Below are positions 23,101-36,149 of a stretch of 64,000 bases of DNA, piece after piece (within the stretch, counting starts at the first letter, position 1; the number at the start of each line of letters is the position of its first letter). This DNA comes from Cunninghamia lanceolata (taxonomy: Eukaryota > Streptophyta > Pinopsida > Cupressales > Cupressaceae): assembly GCA_027924645.1 (NCBI GenBank), contig BSBN01000334.1, positions 3,162,001 to 3,226,000 on the forward strand. Direction: 5' to 3'. The notes beneath the pieces are model-generated. The model saw nothing but the letters and a program-made list of their open reading frames with translations, was not told where the DNA came from and made no database searches. Both the position numbers and the translations under genes were made by a program.

Positions 23101-24379
23101 ACTTTTATTGGTATGCTAGTTGCATATTATATTAATCTTGAAAGTTTAGTTGATGAAAGAATCACATTTTACCTTTATTCTATTATTTTTTATGTAGATG
23201 GATTTAATAAAATGTATATAATTTTATGATTAACATTGGCTTGTAATGCAAATGCTACAGAAGTGTTGTGATAATTTATATGCTTGTTGACCAATTGCTT
23301 GTGAATGTTTATATGTAATGAAATACCTTGCAGAAGAAAAAAAAATAAAAAAAATGATGCAAATAGTTGATAATACTTGAAAATATTCCGTCCAAAAGCA
23401 TCTAATAAAAAAATAATTTGCATCATGAAGCTAAAAAACATACTATCATCTCCTATATATACCATCCTTATGCCATGGATGCCACAGAGATTGACTTAAC
23501 TACGTATATAAGACTATATTAATGATCATATAACTTTATTAAGATTTATGGTAGCCACAAGCCAACTACACATATCCCTATGCACACTATTAGATTGGTG
23601 TAGCATGTCCCACTTCACACAACCATTGTCCTTGACATTGATCAATTATGGAAGCTTATACATAAAACCTTCATCTTCTCATGTGGTATTTTTGAAAGGT
23701 AAATTCTTCCATTTGGTAAGGTATTATGTGATTTTGCTAGTTCTTAGCTTCTTTGTGTGTCTCTATAAAATTAGGTCAACCTCTAAAATGGGTCTTCCCT
23801 CCACATCTAGCTGAAGTAGCACTATCTGTGTTAAAATTTAGAGTCATTTTAATTCTTCATTTTTTTTGTGACTCTACCTTTTTGTCCTTGAGACTAGATA
23901 ATACCTCTTATCAATGTTGAATGTCTTCGTACACTACTCTAACTATTTGGTGTACCTTTATAGAAGAGATGAAGAATGGTAGATGGTACCCTAGCACTGA
24001 TTAAATGTTACCTTGACACTAAATCTAGATTTTATTTAATGGTACTTTAGCACTAATTGAATGGCCCAACAAGGATATCTTTTCGCAAACAATTATATTT
24101 TGTCCTGTCATTCAAAATAGATTGGATATTTGGTTATGTAGGACTATTTGATTTCTTCCTTGATCTAATCTTCTCAACCTCCACAATCATTTCCTATAAA
24201 CTCAGTGTCTTGACCACTACTTGTTGTCTCTTCTCCAAATTTATTTTTAACCAAGTAGGAGATGTTGAGGCTGTTTGTAATGACCTATCATGATTTGTGC
24301 TTTTATCTTACTATTCTACATTAGATACCTCTTTATTCATTACCTCTTCATGGCCTTTCTCCTTCTCTACAATTGTCTC
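20150..24379. other. Gene-poor T-rich region
   Basis: No coding region with a family signature. T-rich tracts dominate 21300-23000. Diffuse, diverged phrases (aaatttggtta..gagaaatct) recur around 21400-21900, which suggests old local duplication, but the units cannot be delimited. Short opposing open stretches near 21013-21249 look like chance. Confidence 0.5.
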
Positions 24380-26060
24380 TTCTGAGTGAACAATTGTTTC
24401 TTTATAAGGAGATTCCTCCCCTAGCTTTATTTCTTCCCTCCATAGAGGTGCATCTTGCATAGAAGAATAAAAAAATATTCTTGATAAATAGAACTTCTAT
24501 AATCTTTTTCTATTCTTCAAATGTCAGAATATGTTCCTCTTCTATTATTATCTCTTCTTACTCTTGAGATTGGCTTATAGAAACATTTTCTATTTTAGAG
24601 CTATCAAGTTCATTTCAATCCCATGAAGCCATTTGATCTTTTTCATTATCCTCCACATTAATTACATTTTCAATAATAACCCCTCCTTTAAGATCTTTCT
24701 TTCCTGATGAAACATCTCGTTGTAATGGTAGACTTATATCCACCTAATCATTCTTCAATTCTTCATGCTGTTCTTCATGAATCTCTTATTCTACAAAAGA
24801 TTTTTCTTAATGACTTTGGTCTACTTGTAGCTCACTATCCTATACAAAATTTTCTTCTTGTTCATCAGCTTCTTGGGTAGATGTCTAGATATATTTTGTG
24901 GATCTTCTTTTTCTTAAGAACCTTCCTCTCCCATTTCCTTGTCAGTTTCCACCTTCTCTTCTTAGCTAGAAGGTGAGGGAGTCTTTTCTTTAAAAATGTT
25001 AATCAACAGGCCCTGGGATGGTATTTCTTCTCCTTGGGCCCACTTCTCCACTGATTATATTGATTTTCTTGATTTCATCACTTGTGTCTCTTCTGCAGTA
25101 GGAGGAGGGACATATATTTATCCCTGACCTATAGGCTCAGCTACTGTTTGTTGAGTTTGTTGAGGAATAGCTTGCTCACCTTCTTCAAGAACTTGGCCTA
25201 AAGCTTGCCTCAAAGAAATGACTTGACTCATCAGGACTGCACTTAACCTAGAAACTACTCCTGCTTTAGCATCCATGTAAGTGATGGAAGATTTCCTGAA
25301 AGCATCCCCAAGTGATGAGACCAACTCCTCTTCTGAAGCAGCTTCAATAGATCATCTCATTTTCTTCTGTGTAGGGTTCCTAGAAGGCTTTTGCTTTTTA
25401 GACATGTCTTATGCCTCTTATAAGTTTTAGGCTTCAAGGTATAAGTTTCCATTTTCCTCTTATCTTTGTCTTCCACTCCTACCCCAAGACTTGAATCCTC
25501 CTCTCTAGCCATGTAGTGCTGAAATCTAGAACTTTTGCACTCAATGATCCCAATGAAACATCTTATTTTAAGGACCAGTCAATTGGGTCCAAAGGCTTTT
25601 GATCAACATGTTCCACATCATACCAAGGGTTGAGTATATGGTTATCATCACACAACTCTTTTGGAATATCACTTCTAATACCAAATACCCTTAACTGAAA
25701 TGCATTCAAATTTGCAATAACTCATTTTCTTGACTTCAAAGTCATCCTTGCAGTTGGCCCAAAAGTCCTCCAGAGCATGTCTATGATGGAATCCCATAGT
25801 AGGGAATAGTTGTTTTGGTCTTCTCGCATGATCAAAATCATCCCTAGAACAATATATTGCTTCAAATTGAAAGCCTCCAACTCCTCAGTTTCTGTCTTGG
25901 CTTCCCAAATAGTTGGAAAATAATAGAACCCCAAAGTGAATGGGTATTTAACATCATGCTTATGCTTGCCTTCTAACTTCAAATGTACTTCACTAATCTT
26001 TTTGCAAAATTCCATAAGAATCATCTTGTCATTGCAATACCTGGGTAGAAAGAATGGGGC
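24380..26060 (-). pseudogene. Uncharacterised extra ORF of minus-strand gypsy relic (locus D)
   Basis: Read on the minus strand in more than one frame. The upstream part contains KKISEVHLKLEGKHKHDVKY followed by PFTLGFYYFP, and EDQNNYSLLWDSIIDMLWRT. Next comes a linker with a Gln/Glu-rich stretch (LRQALGQVLEEGEQAIPQQT), then a strongly acidic low-complexity C-part (Glu, Asp, Gln and Ser). Locus A at 40097-40495 has a comparable KETKYPFKFGTLIMCLSFYF segment and an acidic C-part, so I place both in one loose family. No known domain is recognised. It follows the gag relic in the same orientation, with no pol between. Many TAG/TAA stops are present. Confidence 0.45.
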
Positions 26061-26099
26061 CTTCTTAAATCCTACAATTATGATATAGGTAGAGCTTGA

Positions 26100-26870
26100 G
26101 AACTAAGTATACCATTGTCCCCATCCTCTGACCAGGGTTAGGATCTATCTCCTGTTGTAACTTTATTTCTTCATTATACACTTTACTCAAGGTGTCAAGA
26201 TCATTTTCAGTCCTTCTAAGGAATAAACCTGTTAAAGGATCTATGGATTTTAAATAGACTTGTATGGAATCATTTTCTACTATAGTATAAGCTATTGGTA
26301 ACCTTTTCTATAGCTTCTAGAACCTAGTGTTCAACATGGCCAATGGTTCATTGAGTTCTTTCTTGCACATGGCAAACTAATGATATAATATGGTTGGATC
26401 CACATAAATTTTGAATTGATTTATGAAGGTGTTTTCTAGATCATCCCATTTGTCTATCGAATTAGTAGGTAAACTTAAATACCAGTTGTAAGAAAAATCT
26501 TGCAATGAGTATGTGAAAAATATACATATCACATCTTCATGTGCAATTTTAGATCTAATAGAAACATCTTTAAAAGATGCGATATTTGCTTCTCCCATCC
26601 AACTTTCCCCATAAATGTATTTAGAGCAAAATTTATCAGGGTTTTGGGGAATCTCAAGGGGGTAAAACAATAGAGATAGTGGGATTATCTATAGGTTAAG
26701 GGTTTGGCACTGTGTTTAGATCTTTTGCAGACTTCTCTTTATCTCCTCTGAGTCTACTAGGTTGTCCCAACTCCAATAATTATCTTTTGTCAGGTGTAGA
26801 CCTTAGTATCCCCCTGAATATCTATGAAGAGAAAGAGTTTATATGATCTAGTTAAATTACTTTAAATAAT
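26100..26870 (-). pseudogene. Gypsy gag remnant, minus strand
   Basis: The minus-strand frame at 26670-26377 reads PDKFCSKYIYGESWM, SKIAHEDVICIFFTYSLQDF, YNWYLSLPTNSIDKWDDLEN and FINQF. This is the retrotransposon Gag core pattern (H-ED-...-F--SL-...-WY-SLP--SI--W--LE--F--QF). Gag forms the particle that packages element RNA. Frameshifts separate it from N- and C-terminal parts that can be followed to about 26870 and 26100. It sits just inside a primer site and LTR end, as expected. Confidence 0.75.
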
Positions 26871-26876
26871 TTGTGG

Positions 26877-27757
26877 CCCTCCTTCTTGCGCCAATTCTGT
26901 AGATTACCAAATTGACACAATGCAACAAAGGTAAAATTAGATTCAACTTACCTCTTTTAAAAAAGTAACTAATCCTAGAATCAATTATCTCCAAGGTCTT
27001 GGGAGTTGGGTCCCAACCATGCTGTGAAAATAAAGGGTTCAATGTGGACTATTTAACAAGGGGCCTGATTTTATAATTTAGTCAAGCTATGTATCTAATC
27101 AAATTTTACTTTACTGCTGATAAAGAAAGATGAAAAGATTATATGGGAATGTAAGAAGATAGTGCAATACTTTCCACTTTAACGTTCATATGATAAATTT
27201 ACCCAAAGAAATTGATTTAACTGCAATATTCATATCAATTTTTATACCCCATCAGTCATATTACTAGTGCAAGATTCCAAGGGTTTTAATAAACTACAGT
27301 GAATTTCACCTTTAAATACTATATCTTACACACAAATTAAAGAAAAATTAAGATTTTATGCTCAAATTCAATATTCTGTTAGATAAAATATCAAACAAAG
27401 ATTCAAGTTAAGGCACTACACCATATGCAATAAGATGGATCTAGAAAGACAACAGCCATCTTTTGTATTAATTTCTTCACTTTGAGTATACATGTCTAGT
27501 AAGAAAACTACACTGGATTACATGTCCTACTTCCCAAGACATTTTCCTCTAATCTAAAATGTTGTGAAAACTATGCTATGATAACCAAAATTTTATAAAA
27601 TTCACTAAGTATGGACCAATAGCCTAATTCACCAACTTGCGGACCCTTCGAATGGGATAGATCCTTTCATTTTATAGACAAAAAGAAAGAAAGATTGCTT
27701 CTAGAAAAAAGCACATGCAATGCTCCAGATTTGTCTTTTCAAAAAAAGCATGCATGC
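26877..27757 (-). repeat. LTR end and primer site of minus-strand gypsy relic
   Basis: On the minus strand an LTR-like end, ...aatctaca (plus start tgtagatt at about 26899), is followed by gaattggcgcaagaaggagg. This is a TTGGCGC-type primer site next to gag. The LTR should extend rightward to 27757, and perhaps beyond the inserted element to about 35684-36149. Its other end is not defined and no partner LTR was found. Confidence 0.45.
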
Positions 27758-30371
27758 TGGTGAGAATTTTTCCCACCATTTCAAAATTTTTGAGGTATGC
27801 TAATAAATGGTGTCTTTGTTCAAATATCAAGAGGATATATCTCCTATGGTTCTTCACAAAGGGTAGATGCATATTCAAATGTTGCAGCCATATATGGAGG
27901 GTACTCCATGCTATAAATCGGTCATCAAGTTGCAAGGCATACTTAAAGTGGATGGCACAGACATATGACAAAATAAAAGCTCCAACTAATATCACAGAGA
28001 AGCAAATTAGTTATAATGAAGATGCCAAATAAAGTCAAGGCACAACTATAAGCTTAAAGTGTCGCCAGCATAAGAGTGATTCATAGAAACTGTTAACAGA
28101 AGCATACAAAGATAAGGACTTGCTCAGTCTTATGCTAGGCCCATGAGATCTCATGAGCCAACATGATATATTATGCTGATTATGAAACAAAGGCTTCCTT
28201 TCTGTAGATACCAAGTTCAATCTTCAAGGGAGATATGAAATACAAAGGCAAGAGATGCATTTCAAAGACACAGCCTCATGGAAGACACAATTTTCATTTA
28301 GATAGTCCAAGGGTCTGTGTTAAATGCATCCACATTGGAGGAATATCATGTGACATCATTCAAAGGCATGATTGCGTTGCCAAGAGAAAGACACTGCTAA
28401 GATTGATGGTGGCCATTCAAGGTTTCAGCTAGTAGGAAATGGTGTGGATCCATTAAATGGTAGCACGGCCTACATTAAGGCTCAGCCCATCAATAGATAT
28501 AGGCACAGCCTCAGCAAGCGAAAGGCGCTATCAAATTGATGCTGTGTTTGGTCCTTTCACCAATGCAACATTCAAACCCCATTGAAGGGATTAAGATACG
28601 ACACAAGATATGATGTTTAATCCCTCAGTGACTGGGTAGGATTCTCTAGTTTTAGGTTGCTAACTTCTAAACCAAGTTATCATGATCAATGCAACTTCCA
28701 TCTTAAAGACACCATTGATGCAGTTTCAGCAATGTCAAATAAGAGGAAGCATGAAATTATTAAAAGGGCATCAAATACAGAAGAACAAAGTCATCTTCAG
28801 GCAACGCTACCAATCATAGTTAGCACTCAGCTTTTCACAGTATAACAATGGCGCAATCAATATATAGGCGCAGCCATATGTATTAGAGTCACAACATATT
28901 TTAAAAAGAGGGTTTACTCAATCATTCTTGATGTCATTATGGTATTTGGCAAGTTAGACATAGAGTCTCTGTCTATATTCAAATATGACTATTAGACCAT
29001 AACCATGAACAATGATGACATAGTCTTGAAGAAACTAACGTTGTTAAAAAATGAAGACACCGGAAACTGCCAAATGGCACAAGCAGAGGTAAATAAGAGA
29101 AACTCAAAATGATGTGGAGAGAAGCACGTGGAAGCAAGAAAAAAGAGAAGCTAAGAATCTCCTGGAGTACCACATGGAAGCAGCATTGAAGAGGAGAAAA
29201 ATAAATAAGTAGAGGTCACCACATGGTTAAACTCGAGGAGAGATAAATAAAATGTTTCGTTTCATTTTATTTAATTGCATCATATGTCATGGGCTGTTTC
29301 TAATTTTGAGTCTTTGATTTAATAAGAGTTTCTTAGTAAATAAGTGTGGGGCCCTCCTCAGTATTAAGGCTAAGTTTTAATAAATAAAATATTAAAGTCT
29401 CTCAGATTTTAAAGCTACGGGAGTTTTAAGGGGGTAGTTTTAAATACATAATGAAGTTTATTCTTGTGGCATCATGGGTCCCTCTAAGGTAAGTTGAAGC
29501 CTTATTAAAATATGAATTTTGATCCTCACTTGAACAAATAGAAGATGAAGCCCTAAAATAAATTGCAGCGACTTCATTCTTTATGGCAAGCTACAGGAGG
29601 AGAGTGACAGGAAATTTTCTTTCTCACACAAGCAATGAGATATTTTCTAGCCATAAGTGAGTTATTTCAATTAAAGTTGCAGATTTAATAGCTAGTTCAG
29701 TTACCATTTTCAGTTGTATTTGCCGTTATTGCCAGATTTTGTGCCGGATTCCATGAGTTTTCAGTTGCAGATCTTTAGGAGGTTGTTGAAGATATTTTCT
29801 TGGGTTTTTGGGGCTATAAATGCAGATGAGCACATAGAGAGTTAGAGATATAGTTCTACATATTTTTCAGATTAGAGAGTTTTTCTACTAGCAGCATATA
29901 TTTTTGTTTACCTTAGCAGTTCTTTCTTCCAAGAGGATGTGACATTTTATTTTGTGCTATTTCAGCCTCTGTAATTTGTCACTATTCAAATAATGAGAGA
30001 TATTGTTCTGTGCATATCTAGGTGTCTCTATTTTTGGTTTCTAATATCTCTATTTCTCTTGCCTTTGTTTAATTTGTTTACAAACTGGTTTAATCATGCC
30101 TCTTAGTTCTTTAATCTTCTAGTTAAATCTTTCTAGGTTTAAACATTGTGCAATTGGGTAATTATTTTAATCTGGTGCATTGCCTTAGGTTTAAGTTTTA
30201 TTTCATTGTATCTGTAATGTTGTTTCTTCCTCCTTTCTTTTCCCAAACCAACATTGAAGAATAGAAGATCCAGCTTCCCTAAAATCTGGAGGTTGTTTCT
30301 GGAGTCAATCTCACATCTCAGAAACTTGCCATGTTGTTGCTAGATTAAACCCACAGATTTATGCATCAACA
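27758..30371 (+). repeat. 5' LTR of gag-only element
   Basis: It aligns along its length with 32979-35678. A TATA box (ctataaatgcag) at about 29814-29822 implies a U3 of about 2.06 kb and R-U5 of about 0.55 kb. It lacks about 80 bp present in the 3' LTR (near 33530-33611). No convincing ORF is seen inside. Confidence 0.92.
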
Positions 30372-30376
30372 ATTTT

Positions 30377-30394
30377 TGGCATGCCCAGTGGGAC
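30377..30394 (+). promoter_or_regulatory. Primer binding site of gag-only element
   Basis: tggcatgcccagtgggac starts six bases after the LTR end. A TGGCAT-CCC-GTGGGAC site is typical of some plant gypsy elements. The tRNA is not identified. Confidence 0.7.
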
Positions 30395-30455
30395 TGGAAT
30401 CAAAGACTTGGGTCTTTGTTTTCACTGAATCTTTGCCCTGTATTTTGTGGTTTTG

Positions 30456-32603
30456 ATGGAAAATCATAGAAATATCTTCTCATAGGAGCATGAATCATCC
30501 ATCTGGCGACTCTACGGAAGGCTCTTTCACAGATATTTGCTCCTGTAGACCATAGCAGCCTCTGGTATCTATGTGCATCTGAATATTCAAAGAGATTTAC
30601 CTTTTGTGACTTGGAATTCAAGTCCTCTTATTCTTTAGCAGAAGGGTCAAGTTCCTGACCCATCATGGAAGTCATTGCCTCACTTTTTTGGAGATGGTTC
30701 AATTTCTCTTGTAGATCACATTCAAGATGTAGCCACTCTATGCTCTGTTCACAATGTCACAATTGAGAATCATGCTTTCTTGTTGCTTGCATCCTCCCTC
30801 AAGGGCAAAGCAAAAGAGTGGTACAGAAGCTTGCATCCTGGTTCAATCACCAGATTGGATCAACTTGGAGGGCTCATCTACAATCAATTCAAAGAGAGGA
30901 TACACGTTAGTACTCTCATCTAGAATATCATCACCATCAAAAGGGATCCAATGGAGCCCATACATGATTTCAATTAAAGATTTGACAAGGTATGGAAAAA
31001 ATTTTCTATTTACATGAGGCCCCCTCCAGTCTTTGCATTTCATTTTTATTTGAAAGCTCTAGACCCTAAAATATTAGTTATGATACAAGCCCTATGAGGT
31101 GATACTCTACACCAATCATATGATCTGGCTATTAGAGTTGAAAATAACCTCATTAATGCTGGTAGACTATCCCCTCTGTCTTTAAGACCTTTGATGCTGC
31201 ATACAAATATCCCATCCCAAGATCTTTCTTGCAGCCAAGTGCATATAAATTCTAGTCGACCCACACTCCCTACTAATTTTCCCAACCGTAAGGAGATGAT
31301 GGAGGTAAAAGAACTCATAAAAACTTTTTCCCAAGAGCTTGATGAGCCTAGTTTCATTCCTCAAAGTCTATATGAACATCATTATCAATCTAACCAGTCT
31401 ATTGAAGAGATCCTCCCTCAAGCTTAGCACAAACCCACTTATCTTGAAAATTGTGTTTTACAAACCTCTGTAGCTGCAAATCAGCCAATAAAAGCCATAG
31501 GTAAAGTACTTTACCTTTCTAACATTCAAGAAGATTTGAGTCTCAAGGATCAAGATGCAAACAAGAAGGTGGCTCCTGCCTATTCAATGTGTCCTTCTAG
31601 CTATCAACATCATGCACCTGTGGCAACAAGTAATTTAGAAACCCAGTCAAGTCATGAAGAAGATTCAGAATATACTTATGAGGTGACACTTCTAGAAGCT
31701 GAAAGGTAGTTTCAAAGGGGTTTTGAAGCTAAAAAGTACTGCGCAGAACATGATCCATAGTTCACACATCTAGAGTCAGAAGTTGCAAAAGATAATACTG
31801 TTGAATCTACAAATGAGAGGCAATCTTTTGGTCAAATTTTTTTACATTTTGATGGAGATAGTTCAGAGATGTAGTCACATAAGGAAGAGGATGAGGCTAT
31901 TGACCATGGCTTGGTTCTCTTAGAAGCTAAAAAGTACTGGCCATCAGAGTATACAAGTTCTTTGCCTCAGCTTGTAGAAAAATAGAAGGTTCATTCTCTT
32001 ATGCAAAATGATGAAGATGAGTCTGAGAATGAATTTTTTTGGGATGATCTAGGAGATTTCTATTCAAAATTAGATGATCATGATAAAAGGAAAGGTGACC
32101 TTCATGACAAAGATGTATCAAGTGACACAAATAACAAGGAGTCACATGAAGATTCTCATTATACTCCATTCTTCATTCAAGAAGAAATGCCAATCAGGTT
32201 CAAGATAGTTCTAGGCAGCTCTGTCACATTCCAGCTAGAGTTTCAGGTTACTATGGATCATGAGCATACAGAGGTACAAACAAGAGAAGTCACCAAGGAG
32301 TCTAAGATTATAAATGTTTTCACATGTGATCAAAGAGGTGAACTCTATCATATGATCTTCCATTCCCACCCTTTGCTCAATCAAGAACATCGTGCAGATT
32401 GGCCTGACTGCTATTTTCATGCAAATGGTGAACCTCCGGAGAGCAAAGAGGCAAAGAGGTACAAGTTTCTATTATACTTTTTCAAGTATTTTGTTTGGTC
32501 AATTCTTGGTGTAATATGGACATACTGGAGTAGTATAATAAGATATGGCAGTTATTTTGTTGTCCTGGTGAATGGGCATGTCCCTTTGAGGTTCATATTT
32601 TAG
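30456..32603 (+). pseudogene. Gag-like polyprotein of non-autonomous element, hydrophobic C-terminus
   Basis: One + frame of about 715 codons from ATG 30456 to TAG 32601-32603, with no frameshift but about 11 in-frame stops: nine TAG, one TAA and one TGA. The Gag core is seen as LPHFFGDGSISLVDHIQD, then HAFLLLASSLKGKAKEWYRS, then YNQFKER (residues ~73-155). A long acidic, Glu/Asp/Ser-rich middle follows. The end is strikingly hydrophobic (residues ~670-710: FLLYFFKYFVWSILGVIW and RYGSYFVVLVNGHVPL), resembling one or two membrane segments. No zinc knuckle is visible. The lack of frameshifts together with many C-to-T-type stops indicates decay mainly by deamination. What the hydrophobic tail did is unknown. 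Confidence 0.75.
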
Positions 32604-32978
32604 TAATTAGATTCAATGTTCAGAATAAGCTACAGTAGTAGCATTAGTTTTCAGATTTTCAGTAAGGTTTGATTTTGATAATTTTTTGTTTCTAGGTAGA
32701 TAAAGATTAGGCCTATGGTTTAGCTCTATGTCAGTTTAAGTGGTTATCAGCTGGTTTCAGTTTCAATGTCTCTAGTTTAGCAGTGCTTCAGTTTTAGCTT
32801 CAATGCATTTTCTGGGTGGTTTGTATCAGTTTGGTTGTAGATCTATTTTCAATCTTATAATATTTCAGTTTCAGTGTGTCTGACTCTTTACCCAATGTAT
32901 AAGCCCTTGATTTGTGAAACCAATAAATTTTGGAGTTCTCAATGGGTAGGCCCACTCACTTAGTAAGACACCAAGAAT
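32604..32978 (+). other. 3' non-coding region of gag-only element
   Basis: T-rich sequence with repeated ttcag/tttcag words and no ORF. There is no clear polypurine tract before the LTR. The nearest purine-containing run is ttttggag...aatgggtagg (about 32926-32950). Confidence 0.5.
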
Positions 32979-35678
32979 TGGTGAGAATTTCTCCTACCAT
33001 TTCAAAAATTTTGAGGTATGTCTAATAAATGGTGACTTTGTTCAAATATCAAGAGGATATATTTACTATGGTTCTTCACAAAGGGTAGATGCAGATTCAA
33101 ATGTCGCAGCCATATATGGAGGGCACTCCATGCCATAAATTGGTCATCAAGTTGCAAGGCATCCTTAAAGTGGATGGCACAAACATATGTCAGAATAAAA
33201 TCTCCAACTAATATCACAGAGAAGCATATCAATTATAATGAAGATGCCAAATAAAGTCAAGGCACAACTATAAGCTTAAAGTGTCGCCATCATAAGAGTG
33301 ATTCATATAAATGGTTAATAGAACCATACAAAGATAAAGACTTGCTCAGTCTTATGCCAGGCCCATGGGATATCATGAGCGAACATTATATATTATGCTG
33401 CATATGAAACAAAGGCTTCCTTTCTATAGATACCACGCTCAATCTTCAAGGGAGATATGAAATATAAAGGCAAGAGATGCATTTCAAAGCCGTGGCCTCA
33501 TGGAAGATACATTGTTCATTTAGATAGTCTAATGTTAAATGAATGATGCTCAACCTTTCCAGAAGAAGGTGTCATCTTGCATATTAAGGCACAGTATACA
33601 AGTTGAGGTTTGGTGTCCAAGGGTCTATGTTAAATGCATCCGCATTGGAGGAATATCATGTGACATCATTCAAAGGCATGATGGTGTCGCCAAGAGAAAG
33701 ACACTGTTAAGATTGATGGTGTGTGTTCAAGGGAGGTTTTAGCTAGTAGGAAATGGTGTGGATCCATTAAGTGGTAGTGCAGCCTGCATTAAGGCTTGGC
33801 CCATCAATAGATATAGGCGCAGCCTCAGCAAGTGAAAGGCATTGTCAAATTAATGTTGTGTTCGGTCCTTTCACCACTACAACATTCAAACTCCATTAAA
33901 GGTAGAGGATTAAGATACAACACAAGATATGATGCTTAATCCCTCAGTGACTGGGTGCGGTCCTAAAGTATCAGGTTACTAACTTCTAAACTGAGTTATC
34001 ATGATCAATGCAACTTCCATCTTAAAGACACCATTGATGCAGTTTTAGCTATGTCAAATAAGAGGAGGCAAGACATTATCCAAAGGGTGTCAAATACAGA
34101 GGAACAAAGTTGTCTTCAGGCCATGCTGCCAGTCATAGTTAGCACTCATCTTTTCACAGTATAACGATGGCGCAATCAATATATAGGCACATCCATATGT
34201 ATTAGAGTCACAACATATTTTAAAAAGAGGGTTTACTCAATCATTCCTAGTGGCGTTATGGTGTTTGGAAGGTTAGATGCAAATTCTCCATCCATCTTAA
34301 AATATGACTCATAACCATGAACAATGATGAAAGAACCTTGAAGAAACTAATGTTGTTAAAAAATGAAGAGATCAGAAACTGCCAAATGGCAAAAGTGGAG
34401 GTAAATAAGAGCAACTCAAAATGATGTAGAGAGAAGCACATGGAAGCATGAAAAAAGAGAAGCTAAGAGTCTCCCTGAGCACCATGTGGAAGTAGTGTCA
34501 AAGAGGAGAAAAAGAAATAAGCGGAGGTCACCACATGGCTAAACCCGAGGAGAGATAAATAAAATGTTTTGTTTCATTTTATTTAATTGCATCATATGTC
34601 ACGGGATGTTTCTAATGCTGAGTCTTTGATTTAATAAGAGTTTCTTATTAAATAAGTGTGGGGCCCTCCTCAGAATTAAGGCTAAGTTTTAATAAATAAA
34701 ATATTAAAGTCTCTCAGATTTTAAAGCTACGGGAGCTTTAAGGGGGTAGTTTTAAATACATAATGAAGTTTATTCTTGTGGCACGATGGGTCCCTCTAAG
34801 GCAAGTTGAAGCCTTGTTAAAATATGAATTTTGAGTCTGTCCTCACTTGAAACAATAGAAGATGAAAATCTAAAATAAATTGCAGCTACTTCATTCTTTA
34901 CGACAAGCTACATGAGGAGAGCGACGGGAAATTTTCTTTCTCACACAAGCAATGAGATATTTTATAGCCATAAGGGAGTTGTTTCAGTTACAGTTGCAGA
35001 TTTAACAGCCAGTTTAGTTACCATTTTCAGTTGTATTTGCCGTTATTGCCAGATTTCATGAGTTTTCAGTTGCAGATCTTTGGGAGGCTATTGAAGATAT
35101 TTTCTTAGGTTTTTAGGGCTATAAAGGAAGATGAGCACACATAGAGTTAGAGATATAGTTCTAAATATTTTTTAGATTAGAGAGTTTTTCTACCAGCAAT
35201 AGATATTTTTCTTGTGCCTTAGCAATTCTTTCTTCTAGGAGGATGTGACATTTTATTTTGTGCTATTTCAGCCTCTATAATTTGTTACTATCCAAATAAT
35301 GAGAAATATTGTTTTGTGCATAACTGGGTTTCTCTATTTCTGGTTTCTAATCTCTCTGTTTCTCTTGCCTTTGTTTAATTTGTTTACAAACTAGGTTTAA
35401 TCATGCCTCTCATCTCTTTAATCTTCTAGTTAAATGTTTCAAGGTTTAAACACTGTGCAACTGGGTAGTTATTTTAATCTCACGCATCACCTTAGGGTTA
35501 AGTTTTATTTGATTATATATGTAATCTTATTTCTTCCTCCTCTCTTTTCCCAAACCCCCACTGAAGAATGGAAGAGCCAACTTCTCTAAAATCTGGAGGT
35601 TATTTTTGGGGTCAATCCCACATCTCAGAAACTTCCCATGTTGCTGCTGGATTGAACCAATAGATTTATGCATCAACA
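32979..35678 (+). repeat. 3' LTR of gag-only element
   Basis: A 2,700-bp partner of 27758-30371 with a TATA box (gctataaagg) near 35119. It contains an extra ~80-bp segment (about 33530-33611) flanked by short ctaa/ccaa similarity, consistent with a deletion in the 5' LTR by short-homology recombination. CATGC follows. Confidence 0.92.
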
Positions 35679-35683
35679 CATGC

Positions 35684-36149
35684 AACAAAAGAAAGCAAAT
35701 CTAATTAAAGATTTCAAACTTGCATGCATATTTAGAACTTTGACTTTCAAAAGTCAACATGTAAAAATCCTAGCACTCTAGGAAGAGACAAACTTTTGCA
35801 AAAAAGAATGTAGGGCCCACTTTATAAAATAGCAGATCCCCCTTTACAATGAATGCCGAATCAAATAATCTTTACAAAAGAATATTCTATGAGCCAAAAA
35901 TGGAACTTTTAGCTTGATGCACTACAAGAGGCTTTATTATCTTTGTACTCTTCAAAATTGGATAGCAATTGTTCTACTCTATCCTCATCTGGTCCATCCA
36001 ACCAATCAAATCTAAATTTGAATATGTCAAATCTCTCCACCACATATCTGACAATCTTCCTCAACTTTGAAATATCTACTTGGATGCATTTAAAATGTAG
36101 TTTGGTGTCTACATTGCTGGCAAGAGACATTGCTCTGATGAATGTTAAA
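35684..36149. other. Flank between elements; possible minus-strand coding fragment
   Basis: The right flank of the gag-only insertion. It should continue the sequence left of 27753. On minus, 36130-35909 is open for 73 codons (FKFRFDWLDGPDEDRVEQLL) with protein-like composition but no recognised family. No other feature is seen. Confidence 0.3.

Larger units (their letters stand above)
27758..35678 (+). mobile_element. Non-autonomous LTR retrotransposon with gag-like ORF only
   Basis: A 7,921-bp element bounded by LTRs at 27758-30371 (2,614 bp) and 32979-35678 (2,700 bp), with a perfect target duplication CATGC at 27753-27757 and 35679-35683. LTRs start TGGTGAGAATT and end ATGCATCAACA. The 2.6-kb interior holds a primer site and one gag-like reading frame. 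No protease, reverse transcriptase, RNase H or integrase motif is present and there is no room for them. This matches the class called TR-GAG in plants. It would depend on enzymes from another element. Confidence 0.92.
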
